Position numbers and translations under genes: made by a program. 64,000 nt of DNA, taken from assembly GCF_947501165.1 (NCBI RefSeq), contig NZ_CANMUU010000001.1:1-64000 (forward strand), given 5' to 3'. This DNA is from an uncultured Allomuricauda sp. (GTDB taxonomy: Bacteria; Bacteroidota; Bacteroidia; Flavobacteriales; Flavobacteriaceae). Shown here piece after piece: positions 17,343 to 25,756 of this stretch. Below the pieces are notes generated by a model. It had not been told where the DNA came from. It ran no database searches and saw only the letters and a list, made by a program, of their open reading frames with translations. Each line of letters starts with the position of its first letter. Positions within the stretch are counted from its first letter, which is position 1.

Positions 17343-18572
17343 CTATTTATCACTTAATGCTACAATAGGTTTAACATTTGCTGCCTTTATGGCTGGAATC
17401 AATCCTGCCAATACTCCAGCGACAATCAATATAATTGTAGCCGTAACCACAGTAGACAAATTAACTGAGGGATTACTAAATGCTGGAGCGTCTATATTGG
17501 GACCTATCAGCGACAAAATAATCCATGCGAAAATTAAACCTATAAACCCAGATAGAGCCGTAATAAAAGTAGACTCCAAAAGCACGAGGTTTATAATTTG
17601 TTTGGGCATAGCTCCCAAAGCTTTTCTAATTCCAATTTCCTTGGTTCTTTCCTTGATTGTAAAAACCATGATATTCCCAATACCTACTATACCCGCAATC
17701 AATATTAAAAATCCAACCCCGATACTAATTGCGCTCAACACGGTTGAAAAGCTACTGATATCATCAAACGCTTCTGCATAGTTCCATACGTTTATTCCAG
17801 CTTGATCATCTGGAGAGATTTTATGCCTTCTTTTCATAATATCTTCCAGGCGTTGCGAAAACTCCAATGCTTCGGTCAGGTCATAAGAGGTATTGTAGGT
17901 CAATGCTATTTGACTGATGTTATTGGTATTTCCATAATTACGCTGTAGCGTGGTGATGGGAGCATAAATTCGGCGTTCGGCATTATCATCTCCTTCATCA
18001 ATGAATATTCCTATAATCCGGAAGGGAAGCCCATTGAACTCTACAAACTTTCCAATGGCATCTTCCTTATCAAAAAGGTCTTCTTTTACCTTCCTTCCTA
18101 TAATGGCCACTTTTGACTTGTTCAGTACATCAACGCTGTTGAAATATCTACCTTTTGTAATAATCGTCTTTTCGATAACTTGAAAGTCAGAATGCACCCC
18201 TTGTAGTGGATAGGCCCCTGTCTCGCTTTTGTATCTGGCGGTAGTGTTTGCGAAATATCTCGCGCTTATTTGTTCAATATCCTTTGGAAAGCTTTGCTTT
18301 ATATATTCGTAGTCATCATTTTCAAATTGAATGCGACGATCTTTCTCGAAACCAGCATAGGCTTTGGAAGTAGTACCTGGTCTTACAAAAATGGTGTTCG
18401 TTGCATCGTCATTAAACTGGTTGGTAAACCCATTTTGCATCCCATTGACGGAAGCCAATAGCATTACAAGAATAAAGATGGCCCATCCAACAGAAAATCC
18501 TGTCAAGAAGGTTCTTAGCTTATTATTTTTAAGCGTGTGAAATATTTCCTGCCAGATATCGCGATCAAACAT
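17343..18572 (-). CDS. MacB-type ABC transporter permease (third in the cluster)
   Basis: 409 residues with the same four-helix FtsX/MacB plan: N-terminal helix at about 18-42, periplasmic domain, and the coupling block GNIMVFTIKERTKEIGIRKALGA before the last helices. Its start overlaps the ATPase gene's stop by 8 bp, so the ATPase and this permease are translationally coupled. With the next gene it probably forms a heterodimeric membrane domain. Confidence 0.93.
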   Translation of the reverse strand: MFDRDIWQEIFHTLKNNKLRTFLTGFSVGWAIFILVMLLASVNGMQNGFTNQFNDDATNTIFVRPGTTSKAYAGFEKDRRIQFENDDYEYIKQSFPKDIEQISARYFANTTARYKSETGAYPLQGVHSDFQVIEKTIITKGRYFNSVDVLNKSKVAIIGRKVKEDLFDKEDAIGKFVEFNGLPFRIIGIFIDEGDDNAERRIYAPITTLQRNYGNTNNISQIALTYNTSYDLTEALEFSQRLEDIMKRRHKISPDDQAGINVWNYAEAFDDISSFSTVLSAISIGVGFLILIAGIVGIGNIMVFTIKERTKEIGIRKALGAMPKQIINLVLLESTFITALSGFIGLIFAWIILSLIGPNIDAPAFSNPSVNLSTVVTATIILIVAGVLAGLIPAIKAANVKPIVALSDK

Positions 18573-19266
18573 ACTGTTCAGCTCTAACTTGGTTTACTTT
18601 TTTATCTTCCACAATTACACCATCCTTCAAATGCACAATACGTTTGCACATATGGGCAATATCTTCCTCATGCGTCACCACTAGAATGGTATTTCCTTCA
18701 TCATTAATCTTTTGAATCAAATCCATTACTTCATATGAAGTTTTACTATCCAAAGCACCTGTTGGCTCATCTGCCAAAAGTACTTTGGGCTCTGCCGCCA
18801 TAGCTCTAGCAATGGCAACACGCTGTTTTTGACCTCCCGAAAGTTCGCTTGGCAAGTGAGTGGCCCACTCTTTTAAGCCAACTCTTTCCAGATAATTCAA
18901 TGCCTTCTCTTGTCGTTCTTTTCTACCCACCTTTTGATAGTACAGCGGCAACGCCACATTTTCTAGAGCAGACTTGTAGTTGATAAGGTTGAAAGACTGG
19001 AAAATAAATCCTAAAAACTTGTTGCGGTATTGTGCCGCTTTGGTCTCTGTTAAATCTTTGATTGGAACACCGTCCAAAACATACTCCCCACTATCAGCAC
19101 CATCCAACATACCTAAAATATTGAGGAGTGTGGATTTACCAGAACCTGACGAACCCATAATGGCAACTAGTTCCCCTGCTTTCGCAGAAAAGTTGATACC
19201 CTTAAGAACATGGAGTGAGTTACTTCCCATTCTATAGGATTTATGAAGGTCTTTGATTTCTATCAT
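18565..19266 (-). CDS. MacB/LolD-type ABC transporter ATP-binding protein
   Basis: 233 residues, a full nucleotide-binding domain. Walker A GSSGSGKST at 38-46, the Q loop in FIFQSFNLI, signature LSGGQKQRVAIARA at about 141, Walker B VLLADEPTGALDS, and the H loop VVTHEEDI. It is the only ATPase in an eight-gene efflux cluster, so it may energise both permease pairs. A 98-bp gap separates it from the upstream adaptor, the widest gap in the cluster, where a secondary promoter could lie. Confidence 0.95.
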   Translation of the reverse strand: MIEIKDLHKSYRMGSNSLHVLKGINFSAKAGELVAIMGSSGSGKSTLLNILGMLDGADSGEYVLDGVPIKDLTETKAAQYRNKFLGFIFQSFNLINYKSALENVALPLYYQKVGRKERQEKALNYLERVGLKEWATHLPSELSGGQKQRVAIARAMAAEPKVLLADEPTGALDSKTSYEVMDLIQKINDEGNTILVVTHEEDIAHMCKRIVHLKDGVIVEDKKVNQVRAEQYV

Positions 19267-19364
19267 GATTGATGTTATTAGCTATCAGGATTACAACTCC
19301 CGTTATAGGACTTATAATTTGATATTTTGTTACAAGAATAGGTTACTTTTTTTCGCGGAGTGGT

Positions 19365-20477
19365 CTAGTTCGTATTTTCTTCTTCTTCCACACTATTCCA
19401 GACCTTTATTTTATCAGCCTCTTCAAGGCCAGATTTCACTTCAACAAATATACCATCACTTACACCTAGCTCGATGTCCCTGCGCTCAAATTTTTGGTTT
19501 GAAGTTTCAATTTCCACAAAGGGTTCTTTGGTTTCGTCATCAAACTGAACCAAAGCTTCTTTCAACGCCAAAACGCTATCGGCCCTAGCCAATATAATGG
19601 AAGCATTAGCACTTAATCCAGCCCTAATAAATGTTGTGTCTTCCTTGGTCAAAGTCCCTTTAATTTCAAATTGAATGGCCCCATTTTCTTCTTTTCCCTT
19701 TGGAGCGATATAATCTAAAACAGCATCAAAAATTCGATTTTCTATAGCGCCTACTGTAATCTCCAAAGGCAAGTCTTCCTTAATTTTTCCAACCTCTGAT
19801 TCATCAACTTTACCCTCGAATATCATCTTTTCCACATCTGCAATGGCTGCAATAGTGGTTCCTTCGTTGAAGTTATTGCTTTCAATTACCTGATTTCCTA
19901 CCTCCACAGGTACTTCCAGCACCATACCACTTACCGTGGCACGTATCAAGGTATTGGCAGCACTGCTTAAACCTCGGGTCGTACCGGTTTTTACGATATC
20001 GAACCTTTCGTTTGCTGCCCTGAAAGATTGTTTGGCTTGATCATAGGCAACCTGGGCTCTTTCCAAATCGGCCTGCGGGATGACCCCTTTGTTAAAAATG
20101 GTCAATTGCCGATCATAATTTCTTTTTTGATCCTCTAGATTGATTTTGGCTTCGTTGATGGCATTTCTCGCATCGTTTAGAGCCGTCAGATTGGGAACCA
20201 CCTTAATTTTGGCCAATAAATCGCCGGATTTCACGTAGTCGCCACCTTCCACATAAATCTCGTCAATGACTCCCGAAATGTTCGGTTTTATCAATACTTC
20301 TTCCAAAGGAAGAATACTACCCGTTGCAACAGCCTTTTTCACAATACTCTGTTTGGATAGTTGTTCCGTCTTATAGACTACTGGATCTTCTGCATTTTTT
20401 TGGTACAGATAATACATTGACCCTCCAAATATTACTAGAATTAAGACCAGAATGACAATGGTTACTGATTTTTTCAT
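19365..20477 (-). CDS. MacA/HlyD-type periplasmic adaptor (first copy in the cluster)
   Basis: 370 residues with an N-terminal membrane helix (IVILVLILVIFGGSMYYL), lipoyl halves around a coiled-coil hairpin (about 110-160), a beta barrel and a membrane-proximal domain. It is a paralogue of the adaptor at 14943-16055, with the same length and order of blocks. It lies 30 bp after the permease at 20508. Together with TolC it should make the periplasmic conduit. Confidence 0.93.
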   Translation of the reverse strand: MKKSVTIVILVLILVIFGGSMYYLYQKNAEDPVVYKTEQLSKQSIVKKAVATGSILPLEEVLIKPNISGVIDEIYVEGGDYVKSGDLLAKIKVVPNLTALNDARNAINEAKINLEDQKRNYDRQLTIFNKGVIPQADLERAQVAYDQAKQSFRAANERFDIVKTGTTRGLSSAANTLIRATVSGMVLEVPVEVGNQVIESNNFNEGTTIAAIADVEKMIFEGKVDESEVGKIKEDLPLEITVGAIENRIFDAVLDYIAPKGKEENGAIQFEIKGTLTKEDTTFIRAGLSANASIILARADSVLALKEALVQFDDETKEPFVEIETSNQKFERRDIELGVSDGIFVEVKSGLEEADKIKVWNSVEEEENTN

Positions 20478-20507
20478 GTTCTTTTATAGTTTGATTTGAT
20501 TGATTTT

Positions 20508-21770
20508 TTATTCAGTTCTTAAAGCTTCAATAGGTCGCACCCGTATGGCACTGTTTGCAGGAATAAATCCTGCCAATAGTCCTGATATCATTAAAATCAT
20601 TAAAGCTCCACTAACTACTCCTACACTTACACTGGGATTTAAAAACATATCCACCGGACCCACGCTATCCAACAAAGAATTGATCCCATAAATGACCAAG
20701 GAACCCAAAATGATTCCTGCCATACCGGAGATTATTGTCAAGAAAATGGATTCCATCAAGATTTGCAGTTTGATGGACCAAGGGGACTCACCCAACGCCC
20801 TTCGTATTCCAATTTCTTTAGTACGTTCCTTGACTACAATCAGCATAATATTGCTTACCCCAATTATTCCAGATAGCAATACCATAATACCCACAATGTA
20901 GGCTACTGCCTTTAAGGCTCCGAACAAACTCTCTACACGGTTATATTGCTCATAAAGGTCAAAATAGCCAATGGCCCGCTTATCTTCCGGGTGCACCTTG
21001 TGCCTTTTTTTCATCTCGTTGACAATGTCTTCCTTCAAAACCGAAATTGAATGGCCATCATGAGCGGTAATCGCCATCCAACCTACTTCTTCACCTCTAT
21101 TGAATGCCTGGGAAAAGGATGTAAAGGGAACAAATATTTCTTTTTGGGCTTCCTCACCATCTCCATCGTTGCTGTTCTTTTTGTAGGTGCCTATCACCAT
21201 AAAATTCACTCCTTGAACTTTGATATATGTACCAAGAACTTCTTCACCTTTTTCGTAGAGGTCGCTTTTTACACCTCTCCCAATCACCGCAACTTTCCTT
21301 TTTTCGTTAATATCATTGTAGTTAATAAACCTCCCAGAGGTAACGGTCATGGGGTCTTGATTGATGATTTCAGGATAATCACCATATATATTGTAGGAAC
21401 CGGTGCGTATACCGCGAACCACATTGTTTCCTCCACTCCTAAAACCACTCAACTGATTACGAGGGGAAATAAAGCGAAGATTAGGAACATTATCCTGAAT
21501 AGCCTGTACATCGCTTGTTCTAAATTCAAAACTTCGACCCTTTGGAAGGCCCTCATAGGCTTTGGTGGTACTTCGGGTCCACATGAACATGGTATTTGTG
21601 GCTATATCTCCAAAATCCTTTTTGATTCCATTTTCCAAGCCTTTGCCCGCAGCTAATAACACAATAAGTATAAAGATTCCCCAACACACCCCAAAGGCCG
21701 TAAATACAGTGCGCCAAACATTGCTTGTCAATACCTCAAGTATTTCCTTCCATCGGTCTTTGTTGAACAT
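20508..21770 (-). CDS. MacB-type ABC transporter permease (second in the cluster)
   Basis: 420 residues. An N-terminal helix (VFTAFGVCWGIFILIVLLAAG), a periplasmic MacB core domain containing a TTKAYEGLPKGR stretch like that of the other three permeases, and a C-terminal helix trio with the VSNIMLIVVKERTKEIGIRRALG block. It is 22 bp after the first permease gene. Of the other permeases it most resembles the one at 16084-17340 (for example in the NIYGDYPEI block), which suggests duplication of an ordered pair. Confidence 0.93.
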   Translation of the reverse strand: MFNKDRWKEILEVLTSNVWRTVFTAFGVCWGIFILIVLLAAGKGLENGIKKDFGDIATNTMFMWTRSTTKAYEGLPKGRSFEFRTSDVQAIQDNVPNLRFISPRNQLSGFRSGGNNVVRGIRTGSYNIYGDYPEIINQDPMTVTSGRFINYNDINEKRKVAVIGRGVKSDLYEKGEEVLGTYIKVQGVNFMVIGTYKKNSNDGDGEEAQKEIFVPFTSFSQAFNRGEEVGWMAITAHDGHSISVLKEDIVNEMKKRHKVHPEDKRAIGYFDLYEQYNRVESLFGALKAVAYIVGIMVLLSGIIGVSNIMLIVVKERTKEIGIRRALGESPWSIKLQILMESIFLTIISGMAGIILGSLVIYGINSLLDSVGPVDMFLNPSVSVGVVSGALMILMISGLLAGFIPANSAIRVRPIEALRTE

Positions 21771-21792
21771 TTTTTGCTTTGTCTTTATTCTT

Positions 21793-23037
21793 TTATTCTT
21801 CTCGCAGTGATTCTATAACCTGTACTTTTGCCGCTCTCCATGCTGGGACGAATCCGGCTAGGGTCCCTGCCAATATGAGTACCAGGACTGTTGTAAAGGC
21901 CACATTGAAATTCACGGAGGGGTTAACCACATAATCCACTTCCACATGGGGTCCCACTATTTCGAGCAAGGCCATACTGAAAATAAGTCCTGCGAAACCA
22001 GAAATGGCTGTTACAAAAATGGATTCGTGCAAGATCATTCCCACAATGGACCAAGGTTTTGCTCCCAACGCCTTTCGAATCCCGATTTCTCGAGTTCTTT
22101 CCCGAACCACAATCAGCATAATATTACTCACTCCCACTACTCCGGCAACTATGGTACAAACCCCCACAAACCAGAAAAAAATCTTAATGTTATTGGTGAG
22201 TCCATAATACCGCTTTGCTTCTTCCATGGCACTCCATACTTCCATGGCACCATTATCGTCCGGTGCTACGGTATGCGCTTGTTGCAAATAGCTTTGCAAG
22301 TTCTCCTTAAACTCCACAGCTTGGGCAACCGCTTGATCAAAATTCTCAACTGGAGGAAGAGTGTATGATAAATTATTTACTCTATTGCCCCCGTTGAAAA
22401 CGCGTTGTGCTGTGGTTATTGGAATATAAATTCGCTCTTCTTCACGTTCATTAAGCTCTTTGAAAACACCAATGATTTTAAAAGGAATTCCGGAAATATC
22501 AATGTATTCACCAAGTGGAGAATCTATTTTATTAAAAACATCATCTCTTATCTTTTTTCCAATAATGGCTACTTTTCCCATCGCCATTTCATCTTGGTAA
22601 TTGACAAAACGCCCTTCAATCATTCCGGTGTTCTCTATAAATTGAAAGTCAGAGGCTACGCCTTGCACGCTATACACTAGTGCTTCCTTTCCATAATTCA
22701 CTGTGATATCCCTAACAAAAATACGTGCAGATTCATATTCTATGTCGTCCTGGTACATAGAACTCACGGTTTCGAAATTGTCGTTGATGAATTGAATTCT
22801 TCTTCCCGGATTTAGTCCTTTGAACTCTTTGGAAGTAACTCCCGGCCAAGCCCAAACACTCGTTGATGCATCTTGCTTGAACTCCCGTTCAATGCCGTTC
22901 TGCATGCCTTGACCAAATCCTAATAAAATAACCAATATGAAAATACCCGAAGCTACGGATAGCCCGGTAAGGAAAGTACGTAATTTGTTCTTTCGGATGG
23001 TGTCAAATATTTCTTGCCACCTTTCTAAATCGAACAT
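21793..23037 (-). CDS. MacB-type ABC transporter permease (first in the cluster)
   Basis: 414 residues with the four-helix FtsX/MacB plan and the coupling block VSNIMLIVVRERTREIGIRKALGA. It opens the operon; the 117 bp upstream contain two palindromes and no recognisable Bacteroidota promoter. It most resembles the permease at 17343-18572 (both have the QNGFTNQF/QNGIEREF-type and VQGVHSDFQ/VQGVASDFQ blocks), consistent with an ancestral two-permease unit that was duplicated. Confidence 0.93.
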   Translation of the reverse strand: MFDLERWQEIFDTIRKNKLRTFLTGLSVASGIFILVILLGFGQGMQNGIEREFKQDASTSVWAWPGVTSKEFKGLNPGRRIQFINDNFETVSSMYQDDIEYESARIFVRDITVNYGKEALVYSVQGVASDFQFIENTGMIEGRFVNYQDEMAMGKVAIIGKKIRDDVFNKIDSPLGEYIDISGIPFKIIGVFKELNEREEERIYIPITTAQRVFNGGNRVNNLSYTLPPVENFDQAVAQAVEFKENLQSYLQQAHTVAPDDNGAMEVWSAMEEAKRYYGLTNNIKIFFWFVGVCTIVAGVVGVSNIMLIVVRERTREIGIRKALGAKPWSIVGMILHESIFVTAISGFAGLIFSMALLEIVGPHVEVDYVVNPSVNFNVAFTTVLVLILAGTLAGFVPAWRAAKVQVIESLREE

Positions 23038-23063
23038 GTGGTTGGTGTTTGGTGATTGATGAA

Positions 23064-23077
23064 ATACGCAAGCGTAT
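23064..23077. promoter_or_regulatory. Candidate operator in the leader of the efflux operon
   Basis: ATACGC-AA-GCGTAT, a perfect 6+6 palindrome whose near end is 26 bp before the first permease ATG. A third related half, TATACG, lies a few bases further on (about 23081-23086). The size and position fit a dimeric repressor site; no regulator gene is adjacent. Confidence 0.4.
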
Positions 23078-23115
23078 ACTTATACGACGACAAGTAAACC
23101 TTAATGTTACACTAA

Positions 23116-23146
23116 TAGCGTAAAAAAAATGTTAATTTTTACGCTA
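23116..23146. terminator. Hairpin between the oxidase-assembly genes and the efflux operon
   Basis: An 11-bp perfect inverted repeat (23116-23126 with 23136-23146) with a 9-nt loop, beginning 9 bp past the stop of the 70-aa gene. It lacks a clear U tract on the minus strand, so termination is likely but not certain; it could also be an operator. Confidence 0.5.
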
Positions 23147-23154
23147 ACCCTTTA

Positions 23155-23367
23155 TCAGCGCATCTTTCGGTAGATAAAAAAGAAGAGTCCCGCTACCAAA
23201 ATGTACGGAATGGCCATCAAATACACGATACCATCATTGAGTGCTTCTGCAGATTCTGGGTCACCTTCGCTTTCCACTACCGCACGGCACATAGCGCATT
23301 GGGCCTCTAACAATTGAGGAGATAGAAATATTAGAAAAAGAAGCAGTATAGACAGTTTGATTTTCAT
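23155..23367 (-). CDS. Small cysteine-bearing membrane protein of the oxidase-assembly operon
   Basis: 70 residues from the ATG at 23365-23367; the reading frame is open upstream to 23460, but that part overlaps DUF420 and is not protein-like. A signal peptide (KLSILLLFLIFLSPQLLEAQ) is followed by CAMCRAVVESEGD and one C-terminal membrane helix (LMAIPYILVAGLFFFIY). The C-x2-C just after the predicted cleavage site would face the periplasm. I do not recognise a named family. It is 2 bp after the DUF420 gene and downstream of sco, which suggests a part in copper handling or oxidase assembly. Confidence 0.75.
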   Translation of the reverse strand: MKIKLSILLLFLIFLSPQLLEAQCAMCRAVVESEGDPESAEALNDGIVYLMAIPYILVAGLFFFIYRKMR

Positions 23368-23369
23368 AA

Positions 23370-23906
23370 TCAGAGAACGTAATATGGTGAAATCATCAGA
23401 TATACAATAACACCGGTTACCGCAACATACAACCAAATAGGAAAAGTATATTTCGCCCATTTGCGATGGGCCTTAAAATCCTTTAAATAGGCTTTGGAAT
23501 ACGTGATCAAAACCAATGGTATAATAATTATGGATAATACAATATGGGTAATCAAGATAAAGAAATAGGCATATCGTAAAAATCCTTCCCCTCCATATTT
23601 TGTACTTTCCGAAGTCATATGATAGGCAACATACATCACCAAAAACAAGGCAGAAAGGACTATGCAAGTAGTCATTAAGTTTTGGTGTTGTTTTCTTTTG
23701 CCATTTTTAATAGCGATAACCGCCATTACCAAAAGTACTGCTGTAATACCATTGGTTGTGGCATAAATTGGAGGTAAAAATGATAGGGGTTCCGCATTCG
23801 GAATCTTATAACCGAACAATAGGGCCACCACTACGGGAATCACAATAGAAACAATTGTAATCCAACGGTTGTATCTTTTCTGTTTTAGTGAAATTTCTTG
23901 CATCAT
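23370..23906 (-). CDS. DUF420 membrane protein (CtaM-like oxidase assembly factor)
   Basis: 178 residues with five membrane segments. The family features are NAEPLSFLPPIYATTNGITAVLL, a HQNLMTTCIVLS stretch, YHMTSES, FILITHIVLS and AHRKWAKYTFPIWLYVAVTGVIVYLM (each listed as short landmarks). Histidines in the membrane helices resemble those of heme-copper oxidase-linked proteins. In Firmicutes the related CtaM is needed for cytochrome aa3 maturation. Its start overlaps the sco stop by 4 bp, supporting a shared role. Confidence 0.88.
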   Translation of the reverse strand: MMQEISLKQKRYNRWITIVSIVIPVVVALLFGYKIPNAEPLSFLPPIYATTNGITAVLLVMAVIAIKNGKRKQHQNLMTTCIVLSALFLVMYVAYHMTSESTKYGGEGFLRYAYFFILITHIVLSIIIIPLVLITYSKAYLKDFKAHRKWAKYTFPIWLYVAVTGVIVYLMISPYYVL

Positions 23907-24649
23907 TCCTCAAGTAATAATTTTTTAATGTCTTCTTTTAACATGGTTATTTGTTGAGGCTCTCCTTCGTCGTTGACACCTTGTTCTTCGGTGACGGTTC
24001 CACGATAATATATAATGGGATTTCCAAAATTGTCTTCCCTACTTCTAATATTTCCTTTCTTGTCAATCAAGGCCAACATGCCAGAGTGTTCAAACCCACC
24101 GGGGGCGCTGGAATCTTCTGTTGCGGAAAGGTAAAAGCCTTCTTGCGCCAAACTATAGATGGAATCCCTATCTCCTGTTAGCAAGTGCCAATCTTTATCC
24201 GTTATACCGTACTTTTTCGTATAAGCCTTTAGAACAGAAGGTGTATCATATCTAGGGTTGATGGTAAATGAAGCTACTCCAAAATCTTCATACTCCTTAA
24301 AAGTATCTTGTAGTTCCACCAAATTCTTGGTCATTATAGGGCAGATGGTCGGGCAGGTAGAAAAAAAGAATTCAACCACATACACCTTTCCCAAATAATC
24401 TTTATGGGACACCAGAACACTATCTTGGTTTCTGAAATAAAATGGAGGCACCTTCCGCTTTTTACCTTCATTCACTACAAAACCCACTTCCTTTCCAAGG
24501 TTGGGAATACTCATCCTATCATTTTCAACTACGGTCCCTTCCTTTAGTCTTTTGGAAATTTCATAGACGGCAAAAGTCCCAAAAATCAGAATGATTGCGG
24601 AAACCCAAACGTAAGTGTACTTTTTTTTGCTATTTGCTCCTGTTGGCAT
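23903..24649 (-). CDS. Sco family copper chaperone for cytochrome oxidase
   Basis: 248 residues. An N-terminal membrane anchor (VWVSAIILIFGTFAVYEI) and a thioredoxin-fold domain with the copper ligands C99 and C103 (STCPTICP) and H188 (FEHSGML). It delivers copper to, or reduces, the CuA centre of oxidase subunit II in the periplasm. Its start overlaps the preceding gene by 20 bp and its end overlaps DUF420, so the operon is tightly coupled. The oxidase it serves is probably the aa3 enzyme at 50588-53537. Confidence 0.95.
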   Translation of the reverse strand: MPTGANSKKKYTYVWVSAIILIFGTFAVYEISKRLKEGTVVENDRMSIPNLGKEVGFVVNEGKKRKVPPFYFRNQDSVLVSHKDYLGKVYVVEFFFSTCPTICPIMTKNLVELQDTFKEYEDFGVASFTINPRYDTPSVLKAYTKKYGITDKDWHLLTGDRDSIYSLAQEGFYLSATEDSSAPGGFEHSGMLALIDKKGNIRSREDNFGNPIIYYRGTVTEEQGVNDEGEPQQITMLKEDIKKLLLEE

Positions 24650-25262
24650 TATTCTTTTTTAAAGCTAATCTGTATTCTGCCAAAATGATTTTTACATCAT
24701 CCTCCATCTTGTTGTTGAGCTCGGCCACAGAAGTAGTATTAAAACCAAACTTCACCCCTTCATCCTCATCATCATTTCTGCCCCTTAAATTTCTGTCTTT
24801 ATCGATAATAAAGACATAGGGAGTACTATAATCCTGTCCCAATTCCAAATCGGTATCCAAACGTTGAAAGAAGTTTTCAATATCACTTTCTTCCCCAAAG
24901 GCAAAATTCCATTTTTCTACTTCGGACAGCGCACCCAACTCATCTTTCAAAGCGGTCACTTCATTCTCATGTCCCTTTGGAACTATCATCAACATTTGAA
25001 AATCATTGAACTCGCTGAAGCGTTTATAAATTTTTTGATTGAGATTAAAAGCGTTGCCTTTCTTTTTGCCAATATTGTTCCCTAAAAAACCAAGAATGGT
25101 GATTTTATCCGCTAACTGGTTATCCCCTGAAAACTTAGTGGGCTCTGGGATATTTTCGGTTAAAACAGGCAGCTTTCCAAAGTTGTTGACTCCCGAGGCA
25201 AAGAAGAGATAGGCCACTAGAGGAAAAATGAAAAGAACAACTAAAACAAAAGTTTTTTTCAT
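24630..25262 (-). CDS. Membrane-anchored, cysteine-free thioredoxin-like protein
   Basis: 210 residues. One N-terminal membrane helix (VLVVLFIFPLVAYLFFASG) and a periplasmic domain with thioredoxin/Sco-like blocks: ADKITILGFLGNN where the Cx3C active site would normally follow, a central beta strand FQMLMIVPKG, and TPYVFIIDKDRNLRGR near the cis-proline region. There is no cysteine anywhere in the protein. It looks like a Sco/peroxiredoxin-fold paralogue without redox or copper ligands, encoded just before and overlapping true sco by 20 bp. It may be a structural partner in assembly. Confidence 0.7.
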   Translation of the reverse strand: MKKTFVLVVLFIFPLVAYLFFASGVNNFGKLPVLTENIPEPTKFSGDNQLADKITILGFLGNNIGKKKGNAFNLNQKIYKRFSEFNDFQMLMIVPKGHENEVTALKDELGALSEVEKWNFAFGEESDIENFFQRLDTDLELGQDYSTPYVFIIDKDRNLRGRNDDEDEGVKFGFNTTSVAELNNKMEDDVKIILAEYRLALKKNNANRSK

Positions 25263-25285
25263 GAAATCAATACTCTTACAAAAAT

Positions 25286-25313
25286 AAAAAAGACGGTCAT
25301 GAAACCGTCTTTT
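25286..25313 (-). terminator. Rho-independent terminator after coxIV
   Basis: A stem of 10 bp (25288-25297 with 25304-25313, containing GACGGT/ACCGTC) followed on the minus strand by a T-rich tract. It separates the cyoE-cox transcript from the Sco-DUF420 transcript. Confidence 0.85.
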
Positions 25314-25331
25314 GCATATGTTAATACTTTC

Positions 25332-25715
25332 TTAGAAGTTCCAAGAGAGGAAGCCATCTTTGAACACGTTATAGATGTAATCCGCTTCAAACAGCAAAAT
25401 GAAAATCAGATAACTGACCAAGAAAATGGGCGTCCAAACTATAGCTCTGCGTAAAGCGCTTTTTTCATCCCTTAGGTGCATGAAATCCCAAGCAATATAA
25501 TAGGCTTTCACCAAAGTAAGGATAATGAAAATCCAATTTAGGAGCTTCATACCCAAAAAATAATTTTTGGTAAACAGTTCCGGTTTTGCAATACCCAAAC
25601 CTACCTCGATCGCTGTCACAAGAGTAAGAAATGCCAATACACCCCATATTTTTTGGGTATTGGACTTGAATTTCAAGAGTCCTCTAAAAATTTCCAACTT
25701 ATGTTCGTGTGCCAT
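25332..25715 (-). CDS. Cytochrome c oxidase subunit IV-like protein
   Basis: 127 residues with three membrane helices (about 25-42, 55-75 and 88-110), the size and pattern of prokaryotic COX4 (KIWGVLAFLTLVTAIEVGLG; LVKAYYIAWDFMHLRDE). A small helical subunit that stabilises the oxidase. It is 41 bp after the large subunit III gene and is the last gene before a terminator. Confidence 0.88.
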   Translation of the reverse strand: MAHEHKLEIFRGLLKFKSNTQKIWGVLAFLTLVTAIEVGLGIAKPELFTKNYFLGMKLLNWIFIILTLVKAYYIAWDFMHLRDEKSALRRAIVWTPIFLVSYLIFILLFEADYIYNVFKDGFLSWNF

Positions 25716-25756
25716 ATAAAATACTATTGTTTATATCCGATATTTCGGAAAACAGA

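Noticed and set aside
16084-18572. Permeases as lipoprotein-releasing LolC/LolE
   Set aside because: The same operon encodes MacA-type adaptors and TolC, which fits trans-envelope efflux and not Lol sorting.
23368-23460. Upstream extension of the 70-aa membrane protein frame
   Set aside because: The extra 31 residues overlap the DUF420 coding region and hide a perfect signal peptide starting at 23367.
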